A stretch of DNA of 64,000 bases from Pseudomonas campi (GCF_013200955.2 NZ_CP053697.2:868001-932000); one strand, 5' to 3'. Counted from the stretch's first letter, positions 45,701 to 55,062 are shown. Program-made: numbers and translations. The notes: generated from the sequence alone by a model not told the origin.

Positions 45701-46607
45701 CCTGAGTTTTCCCCCGGCCGCGCCGCCGAGTACGACCGAAGTAGACAAGCCGGATGCCCTGGCTGCGGTCGATCCGCGGCAGTTCCCGGCCCTGGATGTG
45801 CGCATCGCCCGCGTGCTGCAGGGTGATCAGCTGCTGGGCGCCTGGTCGCTGAAGGTGCGCCCGACAGCCCAAGGGGTGCGCTTCAATGAGCTGTCGCTGC
45901 AGCTCAAGGGCTTGCAGGTCAATGGTGCCGCGGGGTGGGAGGGCGCGCCGGGTGCCAGTAGCAGCTGGTACAAGGGGCGGCTCGAAGGCACCAACCTGGG
46001 TGACGTGCTACTGGCCTGGAACTTCGCCCCGACAGTCACCAGTGAGCGCTTCCGCCTGGATGTCGATGGCCGCTGGCCTGGCTCGCCGGCCTGGCTCAGC
46101 CTCAAACGCTTCAGCGGCCGCATGGACGCCAGCCTGCGCAAGGGGCAGATGGTTGAGGTCAAGGGCTCGGCATCGGCGCTGCGGGTGTTCGGTTTGCTCA
46201 ACTTCAACTCGATCAGTCGCCGCCTGCGCCTGGACTTCTCCGATCTGCTCGGCAAGGGCCTCAGTTATGACAAGCTCAAGGGCCTGCTGGTGGCCAGCGA
46301 CGGGGTGTTCGTCACCCGCGAGCCGATCAAGATGGAAGGGCCGTCCAGCGGTCTGGAACTGAATGGCACCCTGGACATGGCGCGCGACCAGATCGACGCC
46401 AAGTTGTTGGTGACTCTGCCGGTCACCAACAACCTGCCTCTGGCCGCGCTGATCGTCGGCGCGCCGGCGGTGGGCGGTGCGCTGTTCGTGGTCGACAAAC
46501 TGCTGGGTGATCGCGTGGCGCGTTTCGCCAGCGTGCAATACAGCGTCAAGGGGCCCTGGCAGAACCCGGCCATCACCTTCGACAAACCTTTTGAAAAACC
46601 CCGATGA
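42774..46607 (+). CDS. yhdP: YhdP-family AsmA-like envelope lipid transporter
   Basis: 1277-residue protein of the TIGR02099/YhdP family, one of the AsmA-like bridge proteins proposed to carry phospholipids from inner to outer membrane. A single N-terminal helix (TALGLCALGLVLAALYASLG) anchors a long, beta-rich periplasmic body of repeated Leu-rich strands. The conserved C-terminal region includes ARDQIDAKLLVTLPVTNNLP, then PLAALIVGAPAVGGALFVVD and VARFASVQYSVKGPWQNPAI. It follows rng and precedes the nitrilase, as in relatives. Confidence 0.93.
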   Translation: MSRLARLLVSLLRTALGLCALGLVLAALYASLGRELIPLVAEYRDEVQSKAQAALGMPLSIGSLEGRWSGLAPLLFAHDVQLGSGASSIRLDQVRVVPDVLQSLLSRQLHIANLELDGLQLSLREDEQGAWSVEGLPVRAAGAQKADPQQLLQSLQRISTLSLLDSQLTLEPFEQPPLSFTYANLTLRSGVQRQRIDARLLLPDGQPLALRLRTRLQPTDWQNSQAELYLSLPQSDWARWLPKGLTQAWRLEKLQAGGEFWLDWHDGQVQRAVARLHAPELSGGYAQRKAVKVQDLALSAFFTRTDTGFDLLLDSLALSLGETRWGEVQLALRQQSAAEGREAQWTLSADRLDLAPLGPVVSALAPLPEQAAEALQALRPQGLLSNIQLTYRPQLTSADRLQYSLNLAQVGISPWHGIPAVENASGSVSGNLTDGEGRLVSENFGLHFDQLFPAMWHYRTAGAQLLWHYDDAGLTLRSPYLQVVGEEGAVAGDFLVRLRKDPAEEDYMDLRVGIRNGDAQFTGKYLPTRSPGMSPKLSEWLNSAIRAGKVDEGYFQYQGSLLKGADAAARSLSLYFRVHDAELAFQPGWPVLREARGEVLIEDSGVRVRVPEGRLLDSRLTAVNVDIPQVGPGRVPRLNVQGQVQSSVVDALKILQEAPLGTADTFAGWRGEGPLSGKLNLDIPLAQGQPPRVQVDFATEGARLQLSTPALQLSQIKGAFRFDTASGLSAPDIRAQVLGHAVRGRAIAGGARGKARTRIEASGQVPLATLSNWLGVTQALPLSGELPYALSLSLDGADSQLRVSSDLKGLAIDLPAPFGKVAADSREAVWRMTLQGNERRYWLDYAGQASLAFAAAPGQVLQGRGELRLGGVAASLPGAPGLRVAGRLSELDWSAWQALSKQYGGSPGATGNLQFLRGADLQIERFSGFGTQVDNLAAKLARSSHGWQLDLASTLLEGRVNLPDAAGAPIVVDLARLSFPPAAPPSTTEVDKPDALAAVDPRQFPALDVRIARVLQGDQLLGAWSLKVRPTAQGVRFNELSLQLKGLQVNGAAGWEGAPGASSSWYKGRLEGTNLGDVLLAWNFAPTVTSERFRLDVDGRWPGSPAWLSLKRFSGRMDASLRKGQMVEVKGSASALRVFGLLNFNSISRRLRLDFSDLLGKGLSYDKLKGLLVASDGVFVTREPIKMEGPSSGLELNGTLDMARDQIDAKLLVTLPVTNNLPLAALIVGAPAVGGALFVVDKLLGDRVARFASVQYSVKGPWQNPAITFDKPFEKPR

Positions 46608-46662
46608 AGTCCGCTGCCCGTACTTGGAGTAGCATGCAGTCATCATCCCGTCGGTAGTCTTC

Positions 46663-47517
46663 ATGTCGCTTGCCGTGATTCAGATGGTCAGCCAGGACGA
46701 TGTGCTGGCCAACCTCGCCGCCGCCCGCCGCCTGCTCGAGCAGGCCGCCGCTGGCGGTGCGCGCCTCGCCGTGCTGCCGGAAAACTTTGCCGCCATGGGC
46801 CGGCGTGACCTGGCCGCCCTCGGGCGTGCCGAAGCCGAGGGCCACGGGCCGATCCTGCCCTGGCTGCAACAGACCGCCCGCGATCTGCAGTTGTGGATAG
46901 TCGCCGGCACCATTCCCCTACCGCCCGATGACCAGCCGAGTGCCAAGGCCCATGCCTGTTCGCTACTGATCGATGCCCAGGGCCAGCGCGTGGCGCGCTA
47001 CGACAAGCTGCACCTGTTCGATGTCGATGTGGCCGACAGCCGTGGCCGCTATCGCGAGTCGGACGACTATGCCGGCGGCAGTCAGGTGGTGGTGGCCGAT
47101 ACCCCGATGGGTCGCCTCGGTCTGACGGTCTGCTACGACCTGCGTTTCCCCGAGCTGTACAGTCTTTTGCGGGAAGCGGGCGCTGAGCTGATCAGCGCGC
47201 CAGCCGCCTTTACTGCGGTGACGGGCGCGGCGCACTGGCAGGTGCTGCTGCGCGCACGGGCCATCGAGACCCAGTGCTATGTGCTGGCGGCCGGGCAGGG
47301 TGGCAGCCATCCGGGTGGCCGCGAGACCTTCGGCCATTCGGCCATCATCGACCCCTGGGGTCGGCCGCTGGCCGAGCAGCCAACGGGCGAAGCGGTCTTG
47401 CTGGCCGCGCCGGATGGTGCCGAGCAGGCGCAGATCCGCCAGCGCATGCCGGTGGCCAACCACCGACGATTTTTTGCCCCGGCCGTTCCAGGGCCGGCGC
47501 CTACGGAGAAGTTATGA
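46663..47517 (+). CDS. Nitrilase-superfamily amidohydrolase (Nit1-like, deaminated-glutathione amidase type)
   Basis: 284 residues with the full Glu-Lys-Cys triad: Glu40 (AVLPENFA), Lys115 (RYDKLHLF) and Cys157 ([11 protein letters not shown]). Proteins of this clade hydrolyse deaminated glutathione, a repair function, and the position between yhdP and tldD is conserved. The substrate is inferred from the family only. Its stop overlaps the tldD start (ATGA). Confidence 0.9.
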   Translation: MSLAVIQMVSQDDVLANLAAARRLLEQAAAGGARLAVLPENFAAMGRRDLAALGRAEAEGHGPILPWLQQTARDLQLWIVAGTIPLPPDDQPSAKAHACSLLIDAQGQRVARYDKLHLFDVDVADSRGRYRESDDYAGGSQVVVADTPMGRLGLTVCYDLRFPELYSLLREAGAELISAPAAFTAVTGAAHWQVLLRARAIETQCYVLAAGQGGSHPGGRETFGHSAIIDPWGRPLAEQPTGEAVLLAAPDGAEQAQIRQRMPVANHRRFFAPAVPGPAPTEKL

Positions 47518-48971
47518 GCGAGACATTGCTATCGGTCAGCCAGCACCTGCTGACCCCCGGCGGCCTGAGCATCGAGCAGTTGCCGAGCATCCTCGGCGAG
47601 CTGGCCGGTCCCGGCATCGATGCCGCCGATTTGTATTTCCAGAGCCAGATCTCCGAGAGCTGGGTGCTGGAAGACGGCATCGTCAAGGAAGGCAGCTTCA
47701 ACCTCGACCAGGGCGTCGGCGTGCGCGCCCAATCCGGCGAGAAAACCGGTTTCGCCTACAGCAATGCGATCACCGCCGATGCCCTCAGCCAGGCCGCCCG
47801 TGCGGCGCGCTCGATTTCGCGAGCCGGTCAGCAGGGCAGCGTGCAGGCCTTCAGCAGCCCGCAGGTGACCGCGCTGTATGCGCCGGGTAATCCGTTGGAC
47901 GTGCTGGGGCGAGCGGAAAAGGTCGAACTGCTCAAGCGTATCGACCAGGCCACCCGCGCCCTCGATCCCCGCATCCAGCAAGTCACCGTCAGCCTCTCTG
48001 GCGTCTGGGACCGCATCCTGGTCGCTGCCAGCGATGGCAGCCTGGGCGCGGATATCCGCCCACTGGTGCGCTTCAACGTCAGCGTGATCGTCGAGCAGAA
48101 CGGCCGCCGCGAGCGCGGCGGCCATGGTGGCGGTGGGCGCACCGACTATCGGTTCTTTCTAGAAAAAGACGGCCTCGGGGAAGACCGAGCCATGGGCTAT
48201 GCCCGCGAGGCCCTGCGCCAGGCGCTGGTCAACCTCGAAGCGCAGCCCGCTCCGGCCGGTACCTTTCCGGTGGTGATGGGCGCCGGCTGGTCTGGCGTGC
48301 TGCTGCACGAGGCGGTGGGTCATGGTCTGGAAGGCGATTTCAACCGCAAGGGCAGTTCGGCCTACAGCGGCAAGGTCGGCGAGAAGGTCGCGTCCAGCCT
48401 GTGCACCATCGTCGATGATGGCACCCTGGCCGGCCGTCGCGGCTCGCTCAGCGTCGATGACGAAGGCACGCCAACCCGCTGCACCACGCTGATCGAGAAC
48501 GGCGTGCTCAAGGGGTACATGCAGGACAAGCTGAATGCCCGCCTGATGGGCGCGGCGCGCACCGGCAACGGTCGCCGCGAATCCTACGCGCACCTGCCGA
48601 TGCCACGCATGACCAATACCTACATGCTGGCCGGCGAAAGCGACCCGGAAGAAATCATCCGTTCGGTGAAGAAGGGCATCTACTGCGCCAATCTCGGCGG
48701 CGGCCAGGTCGACATCACCAGCGGCAAGTTCGTCTTCTCTACCAGCGAGGCCTACCTGATCGAGGACGGCCGGATCACCGCCCCGGTCAAGGGCGCGACC
48801 CTGATCGGCAACGGCCCGGAGGCCATGAGCAAGGTGTCGATGGTCGGCAACGACCTGGCCCTGGACAGCGGCGTCGGTACCTGCGGCAAGGACGGTCAGT
48901 CGGTGCCGGTGGGCGTCGGCCAGCCGACGCTGAAGATCGATGCGATTACCGTGGGCGGGACAGGCGGCTGA
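47514..48971 (+). CDS. tldD: Metalloprotease TldD
   Basis: 485-residue zinc-protease subunit of TldD/TldE, which degrades unfolded peptides, matures microcin-like peptides and processes the CcdA antitoxin. The start at ATG 47514 ([20 protein letters not shown]) overlaps the nitrilase stop. The catalytic HExxxH motif [13 protein letters not shown] places His265, Glu266 and His270. Its partner pmbA/tldE lies 0.8 kb downstream, separated by an inverted-repeat element and the opposite-strand darP. Confidence 0.95.
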   Translation: MSETLLSVSQHLLTPGGLSIEQLPSILGELAGPGIDAADLYFQSQISESWVLEDGIVKEGSFNLDQGVGVRAQSGEKTGFAYSNAITADALSQAARAARSISRAGQQGSVQAFSSPQVTALYAPGNPLDVLGRAEKVELLKRIDQATRALDPRIQQVTVSLSGVWDRILVAASDGSLGADIRPLVRFNVSVIVEQNGRRERGGHGGGGRTDYRFFLEKDGLGEDRAMGYAREALRQALVNLEAQPAPAGTFPVVMGAGWSGVLLHEAVGHGLEGDFNRKGSSAYSGKVGEKVASSLCTIVDDGTLAGRRGSLSVDDEGTPTRCTTLIENGVLKGYMQDKLNARLMGAARTGNGRRESYAHLPMPRMTNTYMLAGESDPEEIIRSVKKGIYCANLGGGQVDITSGKFVFSTSEAYLIEDGRITAPVKGATLIGNGPEAMSKVSMVGNDLALDSGVGTCGKDGQSVPVGVGQPTLKIDAITVGGTGG

Positions 48972-48993
48972 GGAGTGAGCAGGGTTGAGCGCG

Positions 48994-49139
48994 TAGCAGG
49001 CTGTTGAAAAACGTTGGCTAGGCAGCCAGCGCAAGGCAAAAGCAGGCGAAAAAGCGCAGTTTACGAGCTGTAAATGAGCATTTTGAGCCTGTTTTTAACG
49101 CCGCGATGGCAACGCAGGTAGATTTTCAACGGCCTGCTA
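48994..49139. mobile_element. MITE-like inverted-repeat element 2 (type II ends)
   Basis: 146 bases with near-perfect 17-base ends, TAGCAGGCTGTTGAAAA (48994-49010) and its complement with one mismatch (49123-49139). The core at 49058-49101 is the reverse complement of the core of element 1 (42 of 44 bases). No coding capacity. It lies between tldD and darP, which converge. Confidence 0.7.
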
Positions 49140-49165
49140 GCGGCCAACCCTGCCGGCAGAGCGGT

Positions 49166-49687
49166 TTAACGCAGGCCGCGCTGGGTTTCGTCCAGTTCGC
49201 GGATGTATTTGAAGATTTTGCGTGCAGCGGCTGGCGGTTTGTTCCGCGCCGCTTCGTGCTGGGCATGACGGATCAGGCCGCGCAGGTGCTGGCGGTCGGC
49301 CTCCGGGAATTCGCTGACGAAGCTTTCCAGGGTGGTGTCGTCGCCGCCGATCAGGCGATCACGCCAGCGTTCCAGGGTATGGAAGCGCTCGTTGTATTCG
49401 CGGGTGGAGCTGTCGACCTGGTCGATCAGGGCGAGGATGCCGTCGATGTCCTGGTCGCGCATGAGCTTGCCGATGAACTGCACGTGGCGTTTCTTCGCGG
49501 CATTGGCCGTGTGCTTCGGCGCTTCGGCCAGGGCCTTGCGCAGACCGTCGGTCAGCGGCAGCTTGGCCTGGATGTCGGGCTTGAGGGTGGTCAGGCGCTG
49601 ACCAAGCTCCTGCAGGGCATGCAGTTCGCGCTTGATCTGGGTTTTGCTCTTCTCGCCAGAGAAGTCTTCGTCGTATGAATCAGCCAT
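49166..49687 (-). CDS. darP: Ribosome biogenesis factor DarP (YjgA, DUF615)
   Basis: 173-residue DUF615 protein that binds the 50S precursor and helps late assembly. The acidic N-terminus ([20 protein letters not shown]) followed by [20 protein letters not shown] and a helical, charged body ending [15 protein letters not shown] is typical. It is inserted on the opposite strand between tldD and pmbA, an arrangement conserved in pseudomonads. Confidence 0.93.
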   Translation of the reverse strand: MADSYDEDFSGEKSKTQIKRELHALQELGQRLTTLKPDIQAKLPLTDGLRKALAEAPKHTANAAKKRHVQFIGKLMRDQDIDGILALIDQVDSSTREYNERFHTLERWRDRLIGGDDTTLESFVSEFPEADRQHLRGLIRHAQHEAARNKPPAAARKIFKYIRELDETQRGLR

Positions 49688-49802
49688 GGGGGCGGTCCGG
49701 ATGGAAACGCCGCCATGATAGCAGCAAGGGGTGCGGCAAGCCTCAAACCGTAAGCACAGTGCTTGCCGGGTGGGCTGTCAGTTTGCAGTTTTGGAGCGAG
49801 TT

Positions 49803-51149
49803 ATGAGTGCAGCAGAAGTGGTGGGCCCGCAGGCGTTGCCGGCCTTGCAGGCGCAGGTCGAACAGATAATCGCCGAGGCCCGGCGCCAGGGTGCCAGTGC
49901 CTGTGAAGTGGCGGTGTCGATGGAGCAGGGCTTGTCGACCACGGTGCGCCAGGGCGAGGTGGAAACGGTCGAGTTCAACCGCGACCAGGGTTTCGGCATC
50001 ACCCTGTACGTCGGCCAGCGCAAGGGCTCGGCCAGTACTTCGGCGAGCGGCGATGCGGCCATCCGCGAAACCGTGGCGGCGGCCCTGGCCATCGCCCAGC
50101 ATGCCTCCGAGGATGAGTGTGCCGGCCTGGCCGACGCGGCCCTGATGGCCCGCGAGTTTCCCGAGCTCGATCTCTATCATCCCTGGGCGCTGGCGCCCGA
50201 GCGCGCCGTCGAGCTCGCCCTGACCTGCGAAGAGGCGGCGTTCGCTGCCGATCCGCGGATCAGCAATGCCGATGGCACCACCCTCAATACCCACCAGGGC
50301 TGCCGGGTCTACGGCAACAGCCATGGTTTCGTCGGCGGCTACGCCAGCACCCGCCACAGCCTCAGCTGCGTGATGATCGCCGAAGGCGAAGGGCAGATGC
50401 AGCGCGACTACTGGTACGACGTCAATCGCCAGGGCGAGCTGCTGGCCGACCCGGCGCAGATCGGTCGGCATGCCGCCGCGCGTACCGCGGCCCGTCTGGG
50501 CGCGCGACCAGTGCCGACTTGCGAGGTGCCGGTGCTGTTCGCCGCCGAGCTGGCCACCGGGCTGTTCGGCAGCTTCCTCGCGGCGATTTCCGGCGGCAAC
50601 CTGTACCGCAAGTCGTCCTTCCTCGAAGGCACCCTGGGCCAGCAGCTGTTCCCCACCTGGCTCAACCTCGACGAGCGTCCGCATATCCCGCGGGCCATGG
50701 GCAGCGCGACGTTCGATGGCGACGGCCTGGCGACCTATGCCAAGCCTTTCGTCGCCGGCGGTGAGCTGGTTTCCTACATCCTCGGCACCTATTCCGGGCG
50801 CAAGCTGGGCTTGCCCAGCACGGCCAACTCGGGTGGCGTGCACAACCTGTTTGTCAGCCATGGTGACGAGGACCAGAAAGCCCTGTTGCGCCGCATGGGC
50901 CGCGGCCTGCTGGTGACCGAGCTGATGGGACACGGCCTGAACATGGTCACCGGCGACTATTCGCGCGGCGCCGCTGGCTTCTGGGTGGAGAACGGCGAGA
51001 TCCAGTTCCCGGTGCAGGAAGTGACCATCGCCGGCAATCTGCGTGACATGTTCCGCCAGATAGTCGCGGTCGGTAATGACCTGGAGCTGCGCGGCAATAT
51101 CCGCACCGGCTCGGTCCTGATCGAGAAGATGACCGTCGCCGGCAGCTAA
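49803..51149 (+). CDS. pmbA: TldE/PmbA, non-catalytic partner of TldD
   Basis: 448 residues. The start at ATG 49803 (MSAAEVVGPQALPALQAQVE) follows GGAGCGAG; the frame is open earlier to 49731 without support. It resembles TldD but lacks the zinc-binding HExxxH, as expected for the partner that shapes the heterodimer's closed active site. Conserved parts include GYASTRHSLSCVMIAEGEGQ and LGTYSGRKLGLPSTANSGGV near the C-terminal half. Confidence 0.94.
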   Translation: MSAAEVVGPQALPALQAQVEQIIAEARRQGASACEVAVSMEQGLSTTVRQGEVETVEFNRDQGFGITLYVGQRKGSASTSASGDAAIRETVAAALAIAQHASEDECAGLADAALMAREFPELDLYHPWALAPERAVELALTCEEAAFAADPRISNADGTTLNTHQGCRVYGNSHGFVGGYASTRHSLSCVMIAEGEGQMQRDYWYDVNRQGELLADPAQIGRHAAARTAARLGARPVPTCEVPVLFAAELATGLFGSFLAAISGGNLYRKSSFLEGTLGQQLFPTWLNLDERPHIPRAMGSATFDGDGLATYAKPFVAGGELVSYILGTYSGRKLGLPSTANSGGVHNLFVSHGDEDQKALLRRMGRGLLVTELMGHGLNMVTGDYSRGAAGFWVENGEIQFPVQEVTIAGNLRDMFRQIVAVGNDLELRGNIRTGSVLIEKMTVAGS

Positions 51150-51150
51150 T

Positions 51151-51226
51151 AACCTGTCTACGATCTGCTGCGCGTCGGCCATACCGCGTTAAAACTGGCT
51201 CTAGCTTGTGAGATCGTAAACAGGTT
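51151..51226. mobile_element. MITE-like element 3 (type I ends, internally deleted)
   Basis: 76 bases with 15 of 16 matching ends, AACCTGTCTACGATCT (51151-51166) and AGATCGTAAACAGGTT (51211-51226). Both flanks inside the ends (CTGCGCGTCGGC... and ...GGCTCTAGCTTG) align with element 1, but the middle with the GCTCATTTAC core is missing. It directly follows the pmbA stop. Confidence 0.65.
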
Positions 51227-51242
51227 CTAGAACACGCCATGA

Positions 51243-51278
51243 AAAAGGGGCTGTCCGGTTTTCCGGACAGCCCCTTTT
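51243..51278. terminator. Bidirectional terminator between pmbA and ptsO
   Basis: Sixteen-base perfect stem AAAAGGGGCTGTCCGG (51243-51258) / CCGGACAGCCCCTTTT (51263-51278) with a TTTT loop. Both strands end in a U-run, so it can stop the pmbA transcript and the rpoN-hpf-ptsN-rapZ-ptsO transcript. Confidence 0.9.
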
Positions 51279-51297
51279 GCTGGGTAGGGCAGGCGGG

Positions 51298-51570
51298 TTA
51301 TTCGCCTTCGTCGAACTTGTTGTTGATCAGTTCGATCAGGGCGTTCAACGCGTCGTCATCCTGTTCGCCTTCGCTATACAGGTGCAGGTTGGTGCCCTTG
51401 CCAGCCGCGAGCATCATCACGGCCATGATGCTCTTGCCGTCGATCAGACTCTCTGCGCTGCGGCCGACCCGCACCTGACAAGGAAAGCGCGTCGCCACGC
51501 CGACGAACTTGGCCGCTGCACGGGCATGCAGGCCGAGTTTGTTGATGATGGTGATTTCGCAGGCAGGCAT
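51298..51570 (-). CDS. ptsO: Nitrogen-PTS phosphocarrier NPr (HPr-like)
   Basis: 90 residues. Phospho-acceptor His15 in NKLGLHARAAAKFV passes phosphate from PtsP to PtsN; the regulatory serine region is GKSIMAVMML. The start at 51570 (MPACEITIINKLGLH) is the family's; the longer open frame runs into rapZ. Last gene of the rpoN unit, 14 bases after rapZ. Confidence 0.95.
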   Translation of the reverse strand: MPACEITIINKLGLHARAAAKFVGVATRFPCQVRVGRSAESLIDGKSIMAVMMLAAGKGTNLHLYSEGEQDDDALNALIELINNKFDEGE

Positions 51571-51584
51571 TGCGTGGGCAGTCC

Positions 51585-52442
51585 TTAACCCAGGTCGCGG
51601 TGGCGGACCTGGACATTCTTCAAGGTGGGTTTGAGCGCTTCGCCCAGGCGATTGGCCAGGTACACGGAGCGATGGTGGCCGCCGGTACAGCCGATGGCGA
51701 TGGTCACATAGGCGCGGTTGCTGGCGGCGAAACGGGGTAGCCACTTGTGCAGGTAGGCATGGATGTCCTGGTACATCTCCTCGACATCTGGTTGCGCGGC
51801 CAGGTACTCGGCAACCGGTGCCTGCAGACCGGACATCTCGCGCAGGTCCGGCTTCCAGTAGGGATTGGGCAGGCAGCGTACGTCGAACACCAGATCGGCA
51901 TCCACCGGCATGCCACGCTTGAAACCAAAGGATTCGATGAGAAACGCGGTGCCCGGCTCGGGCTTGTTCAGCAGGCGCAGCTTGAGGGTGTCGCGCAGCT
52001 GGTAGAGATTGAGATGGGTGGTGTCGATTTTCAGGTCGGCCAGATCGGTGATCGGGCTGAGCAAGGTCTCCTCGTCGCGAATGGCTTCGGCCAGTGCGCG
52101 GCTCTCGTTGGTCAGCGGATGGCGGCGGCGGGTCTCGGAGAAGCGCTTGAGCAGGGTTTCCTCGTCGGCATCCAGGTACAGCACGTCGCAGAGGATGTGG
52201 CGGGCGCGGACTTCGGCGAGCAGCTCGGGAAAGCGCTTGAGCTGGCTGGGCAGGTTGCGTGCGTCGATGGAGACGGCGACCAGCGGGTGCAGCAGTTCGG
52301 TTTCCAGCAGCGCCCGTTCGGCCAACTCGGGCAACAGGCCGGCCGGCAGGTTGTCGATGCAGTAGAAGCCGTTGTCCTCCAGTACATCGAGAGCGGTGCT
52401 CTTGCCCGAGCCGGAGCGGCCGCTGACGATGATCAGGCGCAT
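51585..52442 (-). CDS. rapZ: RNase adapter protein RapZ
   Basis: 285-residue P-loop protein. Walker A is GRSGSGKST (residues 8-16); the C-terminal domain includes [20 protein letters not shown]. In E. coli RapZ delivers the sRNA GlmZ to RNase E and thereby tunes glucosamine-6-phosphate synthase; in pseudomonads that sRNA pathway is less clear, so the role may differ. It lies between ptsN and ptsO as usual. Confidence 0.93.
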   Translation of the reverse strand: MRLIIVSGRSGSGKSTALDVLEDNGFYCIDNLPAGLLPELAERALLETELLHPLVAVSIDARNLPSQLKRFPELLAEVRARHILCDVLYLDADEETLLKRFSETRRRHPLTNESRALAEAIRDEETLLSPITDLADLKIDTTHLNLYQLRDTLKLRLLNKPEPGTAFLIESFGFKRGMPVDADLVFDVRCLPNPYWKPDLREMSGLQAPVAEYLAAQPDVEEMYQDIHAYLHKWLPRFAASNRAYVTIAIGCTGGHHRSVYLANRLGEALKPTLKNVQVRHRDLG

Positions 52443-52461
52443 GACACTTTCCTACCCTGGC

Positions 52462-52926
52462 CTACTGGCCGTTCTGCACGTCGACGACTACTTGGTAGAG
52501 GCTCTCACTGCTTTGCGCCTGACGCAGGCGCTCGCGCACGTCGGCGCGGTCGAGCATGCTGGCGATCTGCCGGAGCAGCTCCAGGTGCTCGTCGGTCGCC
52601 GCTTCCGGTACCAGCAGGACGAACAGCAGGTCCACCGGGGCGCCGTCGATGGCGTCGAAATCCACTGCCGCATCCAGGCGCAGTACGGCGCTGATCGGCG
52701 CTGCGCAGCCGGGCAAGCGGCAGTGAGGAATGGCGATGCCGTTGCCGAACCCGGTGGAACCGAGCTTTTCACGGGCAATCAGGCTTTCAAAAATGTCCTG
52801 GCCATCGAGGTCGGGCAATTCGCGCGCGACCAGGTTGGCAATCTGTTCCAGAACGCGTTTTTTGCTGCCGCCGGGCACGTTCACCAGGGAACGGCCGGCG
52901 GTCAGGATATTTTCAAGTCGGATCAT
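52462..52926 (-). CDS. ptsN: Nitrogen-PTS EIIA protein PtsN
   Basis: 154 residues. The phosphorylation site is His68 in FGNGIAIPHCRLPGCA. EIIA-Ntr regulates potassium uptake, metabolism and other targets according to its phosphorylation by PtsP and NPr. Twelve bases after hpf on the minus strand and twenty before rapZ. Confidence 0.95.
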   Translation of the reverse strand: MIRLENILTAGRSLVNVPGGSKKRVLEQIANLVARELPDLDGQDIFESLIAREKLGSTGFGNGIAIPHCRLPGCAAPISAVLRLDAAVDFDAIDGAPVDLLFVLLVPEAATDEHLELLRQIASMLDRADVRERLRQAQSSESLYQVVVDVQNGQ

Positions 52927-52938
52927 GTGTGGGGGATA

Positions 52939-53247
52939 TCAGCGGGCTGTCGCGCCTTGCAGGCGGTTGAGCTGCTTTTCCTTGTGTTTGATCAGTTGGC
53001 GGTCAAGTTTGTCGGCGAGCAGATCGATCGCCGCATACATGTCTTCGTGCTCTGCGTTGGCGACGATTTCACCGCCAGCAATGTGCAGGGTGGCTTCGAT
53101 TTTCTGCTTGAGTTTCTCGACCTCCATGATCACCTGCACATTGGTGATCTTGTCGAAATGGCGCTCCAGTCGGCTGAGTTTTTCGCCGATGTAGTCGCGC
53201 AGGGCGTCGGTCACATCCAGTTGGTGTCCACTGATGTTGACTTGCAT
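52939..53247 (-). CDS. hpf: Ribosome hibernation promoting factor, short form
   Basis: 102 residues, the length of short HPF/YhbH. MQVNISGHQLDVTDALRDYI and the basic C-terminal half (LDRQLIKHKEKQLNRLQGAT) match. It binds the 30S decoding region and helps dimerise ribosomes in stationary phase. The start at 53247 has AGGAGAAG upstream; a longer open frame to 53298 is not supported. A 200-base gap to rpoN holds an inverted repeat. Confidence 0.94.
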   Translation of the reverse strand: MQVNISGHQLDVTDALRDYIGEKLSRLERHFDKITNVQVIMEVEKLKQKIEATLHIAGGEIVANAEHEDMYAAIDLLADKLDRQLIKHKEKQLNRLQGATAR

Positions 53248-53316
53248 ACCACTTCTCCTTGTTGCCGTGTGTAAGAGACAGGCTAGCGGGCCTGCCACCG
53301 TAACACTTTGGCTTGA

Positions 53317-53395
53317 GAAGGCTTTTGCAGAACTGTCCTGTGCTTCCCCCTCGGGGCAGGGCGCCTGGCGCGCATGCAGTTTTGCAAAAGCCTTC
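53317..53395. mobile_element. Short inverted-repeat element between rpoN and hpf
   Basis: 79 bases with 18 of 19 matching ends, GAAGGCTTTTGCAGAACTG (53317-53335) and CAGTTTTGCAAAAGCCTTC (53377-53395). The GC-rich interior is non-coding. The ends resemble but are not identical to type II ends of the other elements. Confidence 0.6.
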
Positions 53396-53398
53396 CCT
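53382..53398 (-). promoter_or_regulatory. Sigma-54-like promoter motif before hpf
   Basis: On the minus strand the right arm of the inverted repeat and its flank read AGGGAAGGCTTTTGCA: GG and GC are exactly ten bases apart and the TTGCA box is perfect, while two of the CACG bases differ. It points at hpf, about 130 bases away. The motif is short and may be chance. Confidence 0.25.
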
Positions 53399-53446
53399 CA
53401 GTGCCGCATCACATCGGTCGCTGGCGCAGGCCTCAGACACTGCGCG

Positions 53447-54943
53447 CTACATCAACCGCTTGCGTTCGCTCGAAGGCGCTATCCCGAGGGATTCGCGGTA
53501 TTTGGCGACGGTGCGACGGGCTACCTGAATGCCCTGTTCTTCCAGTAAACCAGCGATCTTGCTGTCACTCAACGGCTTTTTCGCGTTTTCCGCTGCGACC
53601 AGTTTTTTGATGATGGCACGGATCGCCGTCGACGAGCATTCGCCACCTTCAGAGGTGCTGACGTGGCTGGAGAAGAAGTATTTCAGCTCGTAAATGCCAC
53701 GCGGGGTGTGCATGAATTTCTGCGTGGTAACGCGCGAGATGGTCGATTCGTGCATGCCCACCGCTTCGGCGATGTCATGCAGGACCAGCGGTTTCATCGC
53801 TTCGTCGCCGTATTCGAGGAAGCCGCGCTGATGCTCGACGATCTGCGTGGCGACCTTCATCAGCGTCTCGTTACGGCTCTGCAGGCTCTTGATGAACCAG
53901 CGCGCTTCCTGCAGCTGGTTGCGCATGAAGGTGTTGTCGGCGCTGGAGTCGGCGCGTTTGACGAAGCCGGCGTACTGGGCGTTGACGCGCAGGCGCGGCA
54001 CCGCTTCCTGATTCAGCTCCACCAGCCAGCGCTCGTTGTGCTTGCGTACCAGGACGTCGGGGATCACGTATTCCGGCTCGCTGGCTTCGATCTGCGAGCC
54101 GGGACGTGGATTGAGGCTCTGGATCAGCTCGATGATCTGGCGCAGATCGTCTTCCTTGAGCTTCATACGCCGCATCAGCTGGCTGTAGTCACGGCTGCCA
54201 AGCAGGTCGAGGTGGTCGCCGACCAGGCGCTGGGCTTCGCTCAGCCAGGGGGCGCTGGCCGGCAGCTGACGCAGTTGCAGAAGCAGGCATTCGCGCAGGT
54301 CACGGGCGCCGACGCCGGCCGGGTCGAAGTTCTGGATGCGGTGTAGCACGGCTTCGACTTCGTCGAGCTCGACGTCCATTTCCGGGTCGAAGGCCTCGAC
54401 GATTTCCTCGAGCGACTCTTCCAGGTAGCCCTGATTGTTGATGCAGTCGATCAGGGTCACGGCGATCAGGCGGTCGGTGTCCGACATCGGCGCCAGGTTG
54501 AGCTGCCACAGCAGGTGGGTCTGCAGGCTTTCGCCGGCCGAGGTGCGGGTGGTGAAGTCCCACTCGTCATCGTCGTTGCTTGGCAGGCTGCTGGCGCTGG
54601 TCTGGTAGACGTCTTCCCAGGCGGTGTCGACCGGCAGTTCGTTGGGAATGCGTTCGTTCCACTCGCCGTCCTCGATGGAGTCGGCGGGGGTGCTGTTGGT
54701 TTCCTGGTAGGTGTCCTGCTGCTGTTTGGACTGGGCGTTCTGCTCTTCGCCGTCGGCCAGCGGATCGCTGTTGTCGAAGTCTTCGCCTTCTTCCTGGCGT
54801 TCCAGCATGGGGTTGGATTCCAGGGCCTCCTGGATTTCCTGTTGCAGGTCCAGGGTGGAAAGCTGGAGTAGACGAATGGCTTGTTGCAGCTGCGGTGTCA
54901 TCGTCAGCTGCTGGCCCATCTTGAGGACTAGCGAAGGTTTCAT
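53447..54943 (-). CDS. rpoN: RNA polymerase sigma-54 factor
   Basis: 498 residues. The Gln/Leu-rich region I ([20 protein letters not shown]) is followed by an acidic region II (about 50-120), the core-binding domain, and the helix-turn-helix; the RpoN box [10 protein letters not shown] sits at the C-terminus before [14 protein letters not shown]. All regions look intact. It heads the hpf-ptsN-rapZ-ptsO set and is separated from lptB by an inverted-repeat element and a promoter. Confidence 0.97.
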   Translation of the reverse strand: MKPSLVLKMGQQLTMTPQLQQAIRLLQLSTLDLQQEIQEALESNPMLERQEEGEDFDNSDPLADGEEQNAQSKQQQDTYQETNSTPADSIEDGEWNERIPNELPVDTAWEDVYQTSASSLPSNDDDEWDFTTRTSAGESLQTHLLWQLNLAPMSDTDRLIAVTLIDCINNQGYLEESLEEIVEAFDPEMDVELDEVEAVLHRIQNFDPAGVGARDLRECLLLQLRQLPASAPWLSEAQRLVGDHLDLLGSRDYSQLMRRMKLKEDDLRQIIELIQSLNPRPGSQIEASEPEYVIPDVLVRKHNERWLVELNQEAVPRLRVNAQYAGFVKRADSSADNTFMRNQLQEARWFIKSLQSRNETLMKVATQIVEHQRGFLEYGDEAMKPLVLHDIAEAVGMHESTISRVTTQKFMHTPRGIYELKYFFSSHVSTSEGGECSSTAIRAIIKKLVAAENAKKPLSDSKIAGLLEEQGIQVARRTVAKYRESLGIAPSSERKRLM

Positions 54944-55021
54944 GGCAGGAAGCTTTGCACCTTATTTGCCGGCGCGGGTGCGCCATTCACTACAGGGCGC
55001 CGGGGCGCCGCCAATAAGCAA

Positions 55022-55062
55022 ATTATATGCCTGAATCTGGCGGCTTTGCCTAGGCTTGACAA
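55022..55062 (-). promoter_or_regulatory. Candidate rpoN promoter
   Basis: A perfect -10 hexamer TATAAT lies on the minus strand at 55022-55027, about 80 bases before rpoN. A TTGTCA at 55057-55062 is 29 bases away, too far to be its -35, so either an imperfect -35 (near GGCAAA) or an activator is used, or TTGTCA serves a second weak -10. Confidence 0.4.
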
